The notes under the pieces were generated by a model. That model saw only the letters and a program-made list of their open reading frames with translations, did not search any database and was not told where the DNA came from. DNA of 64,000 bases, taken from Phlegmacium glaucopus. Its lineage: Eukaryota > Basidiomycota > Agaricomycetes > Agaricales > Cortinariaceae. How positions within the stretch are numbered: position 1 is the stretch's first letter; the number at the start of each line of letters is the position of its first letter. The stretch is from assembly GCA_015039465.1 (NCBI GenBank), contig MU130579.1, positions 49,237 through 113,236 on the forward strand. The letters run 5' to 3'. Of the stretch, positions 1 to 11,599 are shown piece after piece. A program made the position numbers and the translations under genes.

Positions 1-490
1 TGACATTACGATGTCGTACAACTTGAGTATTGCAAATGGTGGAAGATGGCAGCTGGTCGCTAAGAGCTTTTACTCTTATATAGGAAACATAGATTATGAT
101 ATTGATCATGCTATGCCAACATCTAAAAATATATTGTCGGGTCCGTTAGAACTCCAAACATCTAAAAATAGGTTTATTAAACCTGTCCTTGGATTCGGTG
201 GTCTCGGTAACCAGATCAAAGAAGTATTCAATAGTATTGCTCCGTTTCTTTGGCCTCCAAATAAACTGCGTTCGAGCAACTAGGAATTACTATTGGTGAT
301 ATCGCACTGGAACTTCTTACTAGTAGTGGTGCAATGGAAAGCATTTTCAACAACTGGAGAAGATCCTGGACGCTCTCGGCAAACCCGATGAAAGGGCACA
401 ACCAATTATTGGTCGATGGAGTTCTCTCAACACCACAACCTTCCTACGAGACAAGATGTGCAGAATTACACTCGTGACTCAAAGAGATGG
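1..490 (+). other. Unassigned stretch with a 90-codon ORF
   Basis: An open frame runs from ATG at 11 to a stop at 283 (MSYNLSIANGG... ending NKLRSSN). No family is recognised. The run NQIKEVFNSIAPFL near its end faintly resembles the FNKIKGWFDRLLG tail of the P proteins further right, but too weakly to call homology. The sequence enters from outside the window and may be the 3' exon of a larger gene. Nothing else is seen up to the tandem repeat at about 500. Confidence 0.2.
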
Positions 491-496
491 GGTTTC

Positions 497-735
497 ATTT
501 CTCAGCTAGAACTACAACAGAGATAAAGCTAAGGAAATGGTCTTACCGAGATCACCGAAATCCTGGCAGGGACACCCAACCCATAGTATTCTCAAGGGGG
601 AGACCTTGTACTTTCATTTCTCTGCTAGAACTACAACAGAGACAAAGCTAAGGAAATGGTCTTGCCGAGATCACCGAATCCTAGCGGGGACTGACCCAAC
701 CATAGTATTCTCAAGGGGGAGACCTCGTACTTTCT
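497..735. repeat. Two-copy tandem repeat of about 118 bp
   Basis: Two adjacent copies share the blocks TTCTCNGCTAGAACTACAAC, AAGCTAAGGAAATGGTCTT, CCGAGATCACCGAA and TATTCTCAAGGGGGAGACC. The first copy spans roughly 497-612 and the second 613-735. They differ by a few substitutions and short indels. No coding function is apparent. Confidence 0.75.
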
Positions 736-951
736 GCTCCTAACATGCTTTTTGAGTGTAGATCAAATCCCAGGACAGATCCAATCAAATTCACTGTCAC
801 ACTAGACGGTAATGGATTGTAGTATACATGAGATGCTCTAAGCCCACTGCATCAAAGGATGGGGAAAGGGATATCAAATAAAATAAAGAATGCACGCATG
901 CACGCATTACATAACTAGCTATTAAAAAGGTCAAAAGGTCAAAAGAACACT

Positions 952-2086
952 TTAAAACCTCCGTAGCCCACGTCTCCCTGCACCTAAACTATCCACATAA
1001 AAATCCATACGTCCAATAACTTCCTCTGATCCTGGACTAGCACCAATGGCTTCACTCGAAACCGATGCGCTCGTTCTCGTTCTCGTACTTGTAGAACCCA
1101 AGAAACCCCCCGCCCCTTCTCTTCCTCTTCCTCTTCCTAATCCAAGTCCGAGTCCAAGACCAATTTGAGCATGGAGAGCAGCAGCAGCAGCAGTGGTTGA
1201 TTAGAACTAGAACCAGAGCTAGTGCCGGGACTTGAGCTGGGAATTGGGATGAAACTGGGAGTTGAGATCAGATTCGGGTGTTGTTGTTGTTCGCTGGTTG
1301 TTCCTGTGAGTATTGAAGGGTCCGCCACGGTCGCTTGTAGGCACTAGAAACCTCTCCTTCAGTAGGAGACACCAAGAACCACAATCCTCGTCTGGTAGTA
1401 TCCCTCTCAATCTCTTTCTCTCTCCATCTCTCTCTATCCCTCCGTCTTCCTCACTTCCTCCCCTCCCCTCCCCATCCCTTTCAAACTTCTCATAAACGTC
1501 TCTTTCATCCGTTTCAACCTCTCATCTACCTCATCTGGATTCGTAAGCTTGGTCCAATTTGGTGAAGTAGAGAGTTGGGCTGGAGCCGGCGGTGAAATTG
1601 AAATTGACAGCGATGGTGGTTGTATTGTTGTTGTTTCTGGTAGTGTAGCGGTAGCAGCACTTCCTGAAGTTGGAACAGCATGTGCCATCGATGACGCTGC
1701 GGCCATATGCTCGATGTCAGCCAATGTCAATAAACAGTCCCAGAGTAGGCAGACTCGGAGATAAACGCTGCCGTCCGCCTTCACTATCAGGAGAGCCGAT
1801 AGAGGTGATCGGGGCGATAGTAAAGAAGTTTGGCGCCGCCATGCAACAGGGGAAGCGACCAGTTGGAACCCTTCCCCTTTTTACTTTCCTGTGCCTTTCG
1901 CACCCTCTTGCATCATTTCTTAATCATGATCCTGCCCCTATCCTTCTCTCTCCCCCGTTCGCTCTCGTTTCTCCCTTTAACCCGTCCACTCAACAGTTTA
2001 CGAGCATCGATATGCTGTATGAATATTGAAACATCGTCATCGTCTGCACGAAGATTGGGTAGTGGATCAGTACAGCGTTGAGGCAT
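952..2086 (-). CDS. Q1: low-complexity charged/Ser-Thr-rich protein, probably multi-exon
   Basis: This is a copy of the repeated Q gene on the minus strand. The start is set by ATG at 2084-2086 (MPQRC...), the start shared by the other copies. The N-terminal exon is Glu/Arg-rich (KEREK-type runs). The middle has Gln/Ser/Thr/Pro-rich segments followed by the conserved block NPDEVDERLKRMKETFMRSL. After a GILPDEDC motif and a PSFIPIPSSS stretch, the C-terminus reads GFLGSTSTRTRT...RMDFYVDSLGAGRRGLRRF before a stop at 952. Frames change between blocks, so introns are needed; I did not fix every junction. No known domain is recognised and the function is unknown. The same order of motifs in the other Q copies supports a real protein family. 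Q1 is the only copy seen with an apparently complete C-terminus. Confidence 0.5.
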
Positions 2087-2089
2087 TTA

Positions 2090-3810
2090 CAATGATAGAA
2101 ATGTCATAGAAATGTGGAAAGGAGGCAAAGTTCATACAACGAGAAGGAGGGCAAAGATCGACGATTATAATATTCATCGATGTATAGAATGGGTTAAGGT
2201 CGTATATCAGTGTTCTCAAAGCCATGCAATACAATGAAAACACCCCCGAGAAGCCAAAAAGACGAACGAAAAAAAGTGGTACGCACATAGATTCCTCTTC
2301 AGAAATAGATTGTTTCTGTAAACCTCCAGTGCACCTCTTGGCGTCGAATCTTGTTAACATTCTTGAAGCTATGAGGCGACGTGTGGATTCTCCCTACCTC
2401 GAATTATTATGATCATGACCGTCCTATATGCGAGGAGAATTTTATATGTGACAGTTGTTGGATGATGGGATGGGCGGCGTTATGGGATAGTCACCGAGGC
2501 GATTTTTTCGTCCCCGAGTGTACGCACGGCTGAAAATGTAACAGAATATGATACATTAAGCATCGATACTAGATGGTAGGATGTTATCAATTCGTTGGAT
2601 GTTGATTATCGAGTGATCGAACTTGATCGTCATCGTCGACGGTACAGTTACGACTCTCTAGCTGGAGGTGGGCAACGAGAGAGGACGGACGTATGGCACA
2701 AGTAGGCAGTGTGACACAACGTATGCATCAGTCACTGGTTTACACAGCGACCTTCTCCATGCAATTCAACTAAGTAATTGCAACACCCACTACTCGTCCA
2801 CACTCCAGATATCAAAAGACTGGGGTCATATTCATCAACACGATAAAGCCATCTTCGTTTTGGCCCGGGTCTTTTTCCTTCTTTTAGGTAAGGTTCTGCC
2901 TAGCTTGAGAATAGCACGGGGTCCGTTGCTCATTTGCCAAGTTTCCTTGTCTTGTATTCGATATACCTCTTTCTGACTGGCAATGGATAAGCACATGCAA
3001 TTGTCTATATCCTATGGGGTCTATAATTATTTCGACAGATCATGTACCTCTGGCTACATTTACTGGACTCGACAACCCGTTGCGACAGATGATCATCACG
3101 TATTTGATCACTTCAGTCAAGTTGAAGGCGATTTCCCCTTCTTCTGATCATGTAACCATACTGCTCAAAAATTTTACGATGAGGCGTGAGTCGAGAACCA
3201 CACATTAGCTCTACCCGCCCATAATTCTGCCCGACGACAATCACGATGATTGATATCATCTATCCACGACGACCCCGACTCGTACTGCTTTCAGTCGACC
3301 ATCCATAACTATCCACATCACCTCTGACGGTTCAGCCATTAAGCCTCTCACTCACACACGTAGGGTCTGTTTGATTTTATGTCTTTGGGCCCAGTTCGCA
3401 CTCTGTTGAGATATTTTGAGAATTTGTTTTTCCCTTTCTCTTTCAGAATCGAGGCCCGGCTCTATAGCTCAGGATCACATACTCTCTATTTCCGTCGTCT
3501 GGAGCCCAAGTTTTAGACTTGAAGTCATCCCCGCTGGAGACTGGTCTATCATTAATGCTCTATAACGGGATCAATATACCTACAAACGATCTAGTCGATG
3601 GTTTAACATCGTAAGTATATAGCATATAACTAGCAACACAGAAGAAACAAGGAACTTGAAAGTTTTGCCGACGAGAGAGCGTTAATAGACAGCAGCATGT
3701 AAGTTTCCGACTTGAATTACAAGGGTTTCATGAACAGATAACCTAACAACCTATCGAACCACCCTTTTACCTTGTTAAAAACATATTCACATAAATTTTC
3801 AGCGGCATTC
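2090..3810 (-). repeat. P-Q spacer copy 1 plus a P 3' tail, minus orientation
   Basis: This stretch is the reverse complement of 4640-6060 with moderate divergence. It holds the Q upstream region (reverse complement of the TTTTTGGCTTC...GGGTTTTT block near 2230-2270), the spacer (2640-3640) and only the 3' end of a P gene (3700-3810, reverse complement of TTAACAAGATAAAAGGGTGG). It forms one arm of a large inverted repeat with the unit to its right. Open frames inside it are short and not conserved between copies, so I treat it as non-coding. Confidence 0.65.
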
Positions 3811-4057
3811 GAGAATACAACTAAGTTACACAGCTTCGAGAATCAGATCGCCAAAAAATTGATTGGTTCAGACTCCCTGATAGAGTTGCTTGTGCGCGCA
3901 ATTTCTCGATCTTCCATTGTCCAAACATTGTCCAAACAATATCAGAACCTACATTTCCTATATAACAAGTGAAATTTGAAAGCTTAAAGACTGTATGTAC
4001 CAGCCGCCATCGCGCCATCTCCCACCCTCCGCAATACCCAAGTCGTACTACATCATC

Positions 4058-4806
4058 ATGTCACATTACTCTCTATTTACCACTAGCAGCCACATGGTAA
4101 TCCAAGGCGACGTCTACGCTGTGGATTCTAGCTGGAACACAACCAACAATAATACTATCGAAACCGCCGCCGACAGGAATATTGCTGATCAACCACCGCC
4201 TCTTGGTAAATAGATTGTTGTTCTTGCCTCCAAGGATAATTACTGAAGCCTACTAGGGTTTAGAGTCGACCTCTCTTAGTGTACCCCCTCACATGGGCCT
4301 TCTTCAAGTAATAAGCTGCACGTTTTGATGGTCCGATACATGGCACTCACAAGTATGGTCAAAAAGGCACAATACATTATCAGTCTGAGCCAACAGGAGC
4401 ACCAGCGGCACATCGCACGGTAGGCGATCATTGAAAACACGAGTAATATGCTCAAAAACCAATTAAATAGCCAACTTCTTCATCCAACAGTGTTGAACAT
4501 GTATATTCTCCCACTATACGGTCCACCCGACCATTGAAATTTCAACATGCCTCGTATCCTTATTCGAATCTTCCGTCAGAAGTGGGTATACCAGAATCCC
4601 TTCTCGCTGGTACCATGATGAGGAGCTTTGCTGCCGCAGAAAGTTTAAGTCAATATGTTTTTAACAAGATAAAAGGGTGGTTCGATAGGTTGCTCGGTTG
4701 TATTTCAAAAAATCCTTGTAATTCAAGTTGGTTACTTACGCTGCTGTCTATTTACGCTCTCTCATTGGCAAAATTTCCCACTTCTTGTTTTCTTCTATGT
4801 TGCTAG
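4058..4806 (+). CDS. P2: small protein with QGDxYxVD motif
   Basis: Plus-strand copy of the repeated P gene. ATG at 4058 opens MSHYSLFTTSSHMVIQGDVYAV and runs through TIETAADRNIADQPPPLG to a GT donor (GTAAATAG). A middle segment (about 4260-4440) contains the conserved HQRHIAR-type stretch. The last exon holds ASYPYSNLPSEVGIPESLL and FNKIKGWFDRLLG, ending between 4745 and 4806. The same exon motifs in the same order recur in P3, P4 and P5. No signal peptide or known domain is visible. Upstream lie CCAAACAATATCAG and a TATA-like TATATAAC (about 3958), both shared with P3, which suggests a conserved promoter. Exact splice sites of the middle exon are uncertain, and this copy may be decayed. Function unknown. 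Confidence 0.4.
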
Positions 4807-4809
4807 TTA

Positions 4810-5775
4810 GATGCTATATATTTACGACATTAGACATATACTTACAATGGTTAGAGCACTGACTGGATAGCTTGTGGGCACATTGGTCCGGCCTGAGAGT
4901 ATAGACCAGTCTCCAGTCCGGGGATGAATTCAAGTCTACGTTCTGCGCCAGCCGACGGAAATAGAGAGTATGTGATGCTGAGCTATAGAGAGGGCAAGTC
5001 CAAGTCTCGAATCTGAACGGGAAAGGGAAAGACAAATTATCAAGATATCTCGACATGGAGTGCGAACTGGCCCCCCAGGGGCCCATACTTTACGCGTGTG
5101 AGTGAGAGCGTGGTTTAATCCAGCGTACGCAAGAGGGATAGTTAAACACGGTCGACTGAAGGCAGTATGAGTCGGGGTCGTCGTGGATAGATGATAACAA
5201 TCGTCCTGATCTGTAATCAGGCGTAAGTATAAGCGGGGAGAGCCAAAGTGTGGTTCTTGACTCACACCTCATCGTAGAAACCTTTGAGCAGTATGTTACG
5301 TGATCAGAAGAAGGGAAAGTAGCGCCCAATCTGAGTGAAGTGATCAGGTGCATTATCCTCTGCAGAAACGGATCGTTTGGGTTTAGTAAATGTAGCCAGA
5401 TGTACATGATCCGTCGAAACAGTCGTAGGCCACATGAATATCGGCCATCGTATGTGCTTATCCATCACCAATCGGAATTATATCACGAAACCCACGCTAT
5501 ACTGGCAAAAAAAAGAAAAAGACTGGTGCCAAAACGAAGCGCGTGGCTTTAAAATGTTGACCCCGAGCGCTGGTGAGTGTTGTGTAAAGGAGTGACTGTG
5601 ATATGTCACAATGCCTGTTCTTCAGTGTGCACGAAAAAATCTTACTCCCCCGATCACCTCATCACTCAGCAACTATCAGGTACAGGATCCACAGTCATGA
5701 TCATCCTCTCTACTGCACACGTCGCCTCATAGCTTCTTCAAGGTTTCGACTGTTGACAAGATTTGACGCCAAGAG
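4810..5775 (+). repeat. P-Q spacer copy 2, plus orientation
   Basis: This block follows P2 and is repeated after P3 (8690-9745), again at 9746-10850, and in reverse complement at 2640-3640, 28025-28970 and 54870-55790. Landmarks are GATAGCTTGTGGGCACATTG, TCAAGATATCTCGACAT, CACGCGTAAAGT-like motifs, and CCCCGATCACCTCATCA near 5650. Copies are diverged by substitutions and small indels. No reading frame is preserved across copies. Confidence 0.7.
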
Positions 5776-6059
5776 GTCCACTAGAAACAACGTATTTACG
5801 AAGAGGAAGCAATGTGTGTACCCTTCTTTTCGTTCGTCTTTTTGGCTTCTTGGGGGGTTTTTTTACGTTTTTATTTCTTGGTATTGCATGGTTTTGAGAA
5901 CACTGATACTATGCATAGATGCATGATGTTGTTGTCATCGACCTGTCTCATTGTATCAACTTCGCCTTCTTTCCATTCCTTCCTTGTTTCTATGACACAT
6001 ATATTGTTATAAATTTCCCCAACGATGTACTAACTCATCACTCCAGGCGTCGCATTTTC

Positions 6060-6430
6060 CCTCAGCACAGCTACAGATGAAGACGATATTTCAATATTCA
6101 TACGGCATATCGATGCTCGTAAACCGTTGAGTGGAAAGGTTGATGAAAGAGAGAAATGAGAGAGATAGAGAGCGGGAGGAGGAACGAGGGAGAGAGGGAT
6201 AGGGAAGAACAAAGGCAGGATCTTAATCGAGAAACGTTGCAAGAGGATGCCAAAGTCCCAGAAAAGCAGAAAGAGGAAAGGTTTGAATTGGTTACTTCCC
6301 CTCTTTCGTGGCAGCGTCAACGTTTGCCAATGTTGCCCCGATCGCCTCTGTTCAAGTCTATCGGCTCCTGATAGAGAAGGTGGGCGTCAGCAGAGGGAAA
6401 GGGAAAGTCCAAGCCCACCTATTGCGACTG
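6060..6430 (+). pseudogene. Q2 fragment (N-terminal part only)
   Basis: Plus-strand sequence matches the first exon of Q (ACAGATGAAGACGATATTTC, then CATATCGATGCTCGTAAACC) and encodes the charged ERDREEQRQDLNRE-type segment up to about 6400. After that it joins a second copy of the TTTTTCGTTCGTCCTTGGCTT spacer end (6455-6540) rather than the rest of Q. It lacks the NPDEV...LKRMKETF block and the C-terminus, so it is a truncated copy. Confidence 0.5.
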
Positions 6431-6539
6431 GGACTGTTTTATCAGCTGTGTGTACCTATTTTTCGTTCGTCCTTGGCTTTTCGGGGTTTTTACGTGTTTA
6501 TTTCTTGTATTGGTTTTGAGAACACGGATGCTGACGAAA

Positions 6540-7770
6540 CATTTTTTTTGCTAGTCTTTCGCTTCCCAGGATTCCCTCTTGATAACTTAATTTTGGCATT
6601 ATTGTCAGCTATTGAACGTTCCTATCCACCACATAATGCCAAAACTTAGAATGACTGAACCCTAATCCAACCATCCAGCCTCAAACAATCGACGCCACCA
6701 TGGTCTACGCTTCATCCTCTGCCTTCCAGCCCACCATCGGGACAACTTCCACTTTTGCATTCACAATCGTCAATTAAATAACTGTTGCCTTGATAGGACC
6801 TAGAAATATATGCGGCTTTCCATGCATTAGAGAAAGTTATCGTAGTGTGATCGCGCACACATGAACCCAACAATCCCATTCCGTACGTTTCTCTGCCAGT
6901 GCCCTCCTTTTAATCCATGTTCTTTGCATTTCCCCTGTGATTATTACTAAACATCTATTATACTTAAGCAGTCTGTAGCATACCAAGACATCACAGACAT
7001 GAATCGTTTTATCTGTTCGGCCGATGTTACTAGGGCCAAGGAGGATATAAATAGACCGCGATAGTACGGCGTCTGCGTAATTTCCGTCTACCCCTATTAA
7101 TCTTCATTTAAAAGATACCCTGGAAGGTTTGGTCTGGGTAGAGTGATGTCTCGACAGACCTGTGCCACCCAATTTCTTTGTGTTACGGCCCCGGGCACAA
7201 ATAGTATAGCATCGTGAAGCCAAGAGAACATATGGATTCTAGCATTCTCTTTCGAACCCCGAGCGCTCCGCTCCATCATACCTATTGACGTGGAATCTCT
7301 TAGTGAGCCATGCTTGTGATGACAGGAAACTCAGTTCTTAGTAGCGAAAGCCATATGATGTTAAGATAACATCCCTTTGATGCAAGAGATCGGCTTGGAA
7401 AGATATGATAATTAATTGCCATCAGATAAGCCATTGAATTCCATGGTGATCTGATATGAGAGATGGCATTTCGCATGTTAACAATTAACATCCAGAGGTT
7501 CTAAGAGATTCTATATATTCTGTAAAAACCTTTGGAATGCATAGATGGTAGTTATACAGTGACTACATACCAAGCCACGCTTACCGGCACCGCGGTAAAC
7601 TATTTATAAACCTTTACCGTAAATATGACTGTATTCTCATCAAATATTCCAGGACCAAGCAATTGATCTAGATTGAGGACGAAGACTCTAATTTTGCTAG
7701 AGGTTGTTACGTGGGCCCAGTCTCCTTGTGATCTTTAGACCAAGGATTGACCAAGGAGCCTTGGTACTAA
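6540..7770. other. No gene recognised
   Basis: Only short open frames are present (up to about 63 codons) and none has a recognisable motif or a counterpart in the other P-Q units. The stretch sits between the Q2 fragment and the P3 promoter. It may hold decayed sequence from earlier insertions. Confidence 0.4.
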
Positions 7771-7896
7771 GCCGACTCCAAACATTGTCCAAACAAGATA
7801 CCTGTCCTATATAACAACAGAAACCTCCAATACTAATGATTTAATACCAACCACCATCTCCTACCATCTGCAACAGCCCAGTTGTACTTCATTATC

Positions 7897-8603
7897 ATGT
7901 CAAACTACTCTATATTTACCACTAGCAGCTACACAGTAATCCAAGGCGACTTCTACGTTGTGGATTATAGTCGGAACACAACCAATATAGACTCCTATAA
8001 CGATATCGAAACTGTGTCCAACAGAAATTTTACTAGTCAAGCACCGCCTCTTGGTAAATATGTTTTGTTCTTGCCTCCATGATAATTACTGAAACCTACA
8101 GTTTAGAGTCGACTCCTCTTAACGTACCCCGTACCTCATCTGAAGAAGGGCCTTCTTCAAGTAAGCTGCACTTTTTGATGGTTCGATAAATATGACACTC
8201 ACAAGAATGGTCAAATAGGCACAAGACCTCAGCAGCGTTGCAGAAAATCACAGACCAAGCCAGCAGAAGCACCAGCGGGACGCCGCACGGTAGGCGATCA
8301 TTCGAAAACACGAGTAATATGCTCAAAAGACTGATTAAATAGCCAACTTCTTCATCCAATAATGTCGAACATGTGTACTATCCCACTCCGCGGTCCACCC
8401 GACCCTTGAAATTTCAGCGCGCCTCGTATCCTTATTCGAATCCTTCGTCAGAGGTGGATATACCAGAGGTCCTTGGCACTGGTACCAAGAGGAACTCTGC
8501 TGCTACTAACCCTGTCGTGGAAAATGTATGTCAATATGCTTTTAACAAGATAAAAGGGTGGTTCGATAGGTTGTTAGGTTATCTTTTCATGAAATTCTTG
8601 TAA
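7897..8603 (+). CDS. P3: small protein with QGDxYxVD motif, best-preserved P copy
   Basis: ATG at 7897 opens MSNYSIFTTSSYTVIQGDFY and continues VVDYSRNTTNIDSYNDIETVSNRNF...QAPPLG to a GTAAATAT donor near 8055; an acceptor is available at CTACAGTTTAG. The final exon (about 8390-8603) encodes FQRASYPYSNPSSEVDIPEV, then CQYAFNKIKGWFDRLLG and a stop at 8603. A TATA-like CTATATAACAACAG lies about 100 bp upstream of the ATG, after the shared CCAAACAAGATACC. The middle exon (about 8150-8340) contains QKHQRDAARGR-like coding on the plus strand, but its boundaries are uncertain because in-frame stops must be spliced out. The N-terminal exon is polar and Asn/Thr-rich. No known domain or catalytic motif is seen. 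It is the best template for defining the family. Confidence 0.45.
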
Positions 8604-8689
8604 TTTAAGTTGGAGACTTACATGCAGTCTATTTACACCCTCTCCTCGGGGAAAATTTCAAGTTCTTGTTTTCTTCTATGTTGTTAGTT

Positions 8690-10850
8690 AGATGCTATAC
8701 GCTTACGATGTTAGACCATCGACGGGATAGCTTGTGGACATATTGATCCGGCTTGAGAGTACTAATGATACACTGGTCTCCAGTCCAAGGATGAATTCAA
8801 GTCTAAAACCTGGGCGCTGGCTGTCCCGAGCTATAGAGAAGGCCAAGTTGCGAGTCTCAAAATATCTCGACATAGAATGCGAACTGGGCCAAAGACATAA
8901 AATTACAGACTTTACGCGTGTGAGTGAGAGCATGGTTTAATGGCTGAAACCGTCGTAGGTGAGGATAGGTAAGCGTGCTCGACTGAAAGCAGTATGAGTG
9001 GGGGCGTCGTGGACAGATGATATCAATCATCGTGATCTGTAATCAGGCATAATTATGGGCTGGCAGAGCAAAAGTGGTTCGCTACTCACGCCTCATCGTA
9101 GAAACTTCGAGTTGTATGTTACATGATCAGAAGGGATAATCAATTTGGGTGAAATGATCAGATACACGATGATCCATCTGTCGCAGGGTTGTTGGGTCCA
9201 GTGAATGCAGCTGGACGTACATGATCCGTCGACATAGTTATAGACCCCAGGGATATCGACAATCGCGTCCGCTTATCCATTGCCAATCGGAAAAGTTATA
9301 TCGAACAAAAGGACACCTGAAGTGCAGCGCATGGCCCAGCGAAATCCACGCTATTCCAGCAGAACCTTGCCTGAAAGAAAGAGAAAGATGTGTCAAATAA
9401 AACCAAGGGCGGGGATGAATAGGACCCCGATTTTTTGTGTGGACGAGTGGTGAGTAGATGAGAACGGAGGTCAAGACGTCAAATTGTAAAGGAGTGACTG
9501 GGGTGAATGATGTATACGTAATTGTGTCACAATGTCCATAACGTTCTTTCTTTCCAAGTACTATCATATCTTCAGCGCGTACAGCTGGCGACAAATCACG
9601 GTTACTATCCAATCGCTTCCCCAGCAATTGTCACGTACAGAATCCTCCTGGCAGCACAGTCATGATCATCCTCTCTACCGCACATGTCGCATCACAGCTT
9701 CTTCAAGGTTGCGACTGTCAATAAGATTTGACGCCAGTTATGTTGCTAGTTAGATGCTATATACTTACGACGTTGGACCATCCTCGCTGACTAGATAGCT
9801 TCCGAGTATATTGATCCAAGTCGAGAGTACTAATGATAGACCAGTCCAAGGATGAATTCAGGTCTAAAACCTGAGTGCCAGCCGACGGAAATAGAGTGTG
9901 TGATCCCGAGAAATAGAGAGGCCAAGTCGAGTCTCGAATATCTTAACATAGGGTGCGAACGGGGCCCAAGGACATATAATTACAGACTTTACGCTTGTGA
10001 GTGAGAGCGTGGGTTAAAGGCTAAAGATGGATAGTTAAACACGGTCGACTGAAAGCAGTATAGGTCGGGGTCGTCGTGGGTAGATGATATAAAACGTTGT
10101 GATCTGTAACTATTGGCAGGCAGAGCCAAAGTGTGGTTATCGACTCACGCCTCATCGTAGAAAATTTGAGCAGTATGTTAAATGATCAGAAGGAGGGAAA
10201 ATAGCACTCAACTTGAGTGAAGTGATCACATACACGACGATAATCTGCTGCAAGGGTCGTTTGGTTCAGTAAATGTAGCCAGATGTACATGATCCGTTGA
10301 AGCAGTTTTAGACCCCCGGGATGTCTGTCTACAGCCGCGTGTGCTTATCCATTGCCAATCAGACTGGAAAGTTGAAGACGAGCGCACGGCCCAACGAAGC
10401 CACACTATAATGGCAGAACCATGCATAAAATAAAGAAAAAGGCCCGCCAAAATAAAGGGCGTGGATGAATAGGACCGTGTGGACGAGTGAGACGAAGATG
10501 TGTAAGGGCGTGACTGTGATTGTGTCACAATGCCCGTTTTCTGTACAATCACGGTGACTATCCCATTACCCCGATCACCTCATCATCCAGCGACTGTCAT
10601 ATACAGAATCCTCCTCACACCACAATCCTCTCTACCACGCACGTCGCCTCTTAGCTTCCTCAAAGTTTCGGCTGCTAACAAAGTTCGACGCCAAGAAGTC
10701 CACTGGAGTTTTATAGAAACAACGTATTTCCACAGAGGACGCTTTGTGCGTATCCTCTTTTCGTTCATCTTTTTTGGCTCTTGGGGGGTTTTTTATGTGT
10801 TTATTTCTTTGTATTGCATGGCTTTTAGAACACTGATACTACCCTAACCC
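8690..10850 (+). repeat. Two tandem copies of the P-Q spacer
   Basis: Spacer copies at about 8690-9745 and 9746-10850 lie head to tail. Both start with a GCTATATACTTACGACGTTGG-like block followed by GATAGCTT and TTGATCC, and both end with TACAGAATCCTCCT...CACGTCGC. The second runs into the GGCTCTTGGGGGGTTTTTTA block that precedes Q starts. This doubling is seen only in this unit. Confidence 0.65.
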
Positions 10851-10939
10851 GTTTTGCTTCCATAAATATGCATAGATGCCCTCCTTTTCGTTGTGTCAAC
10901 TTGTGCCTCCTTTCTATTCTTTCCATATTTCTATGACAC

Positions 10940-11597
10940 TAATTGTAAATGCCTCGACGCTGTACTAACTCATCACTCTCTATCCGTCTTCCTCCACTCC
11001 CTCCACTCTCCATCCCTTCCAAGCTTCTCATAAACGTCTCATCCATCCGTTCCAACCTCTCACCTACCTCATCTGGGTTCGTAAGCATGTGTCCACGATT
11101 TGGTGAAGTAGAGGTTGGGCTGGAGTTGGTTGATGGCGATGGTGATTGTAGTGTTGGTTGTTTCTGGTATTGTAGTGGCAGCTGTACTTCCTGAAGTTGG
11201 AACAGCATGTGCCATCGATGATGCTGCAGCCATTTGCTCGGTGCCAGCCAATGCCGATAAAAATAGTCCCAGCGTGGACAGACTCGGAGATAAACCCTTC
11301 TGCCGACGACATTAGGAGGTGTGGAGAACATTGGCGCTACCACGCAACAACGGAAGTAACTTTGAACGTTGAACCGTTCCCTCTTTCTGCTTTCCTGTGC
11401 CTTTCGTACCCTTTCTCGATGATGATCATGCCCCTCTTCTTCCCAATATCTCCCTCCCTCCGTTCCACCTCCCGCTCTCTCTCTCGTTTCTCCCTTTCCT
11501 TAAGCCTTCTCCTCAACGGTTTACGAGCATCGATATGCTGCACGAATATTGAAATATCATCATCATCTGTATTAAGATAAGTGTTCTCTTCCCCCAT
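10940..11597 (-). pseudogene. Q3: rearranged Q copy with inverted first exon
   Basis: The Q body is on the minus strand: the charged N-terminal exon (DDDDISIFVQHIDARKPL, KEREKRERERE) from about 11,580, then the AAASSMAHAVPTSGS-type segment, then NPDEVGERLERMDETFMRSL ending near 10,980. The Q start motif (ATGCCTCGACGCTGTAC) instead occurs on the plus strand at 10,949, directly joined to the 3' side of the inverted body. In Q1, Q4 and Q5 the start motif abuts the charged exon in the same orientation. The simplest reading is a local inversion of the Q body, leaving its start exon behind. The C-terminal block is also missing. Confidence 0.5.
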
Positions 11598-11599
11598 AA

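Noticed and set aside
2640..5775. The P-Q spacer arms as TIRs of a single transposon around P2
   Set aside because: Other copies (7.8-10.8, 28.0-29.7 and 54.9-56.4 kb) show the spacer only on the 3' side of P, so the symmetry at 2640-5775 is better explained by two units lying tail to tail.
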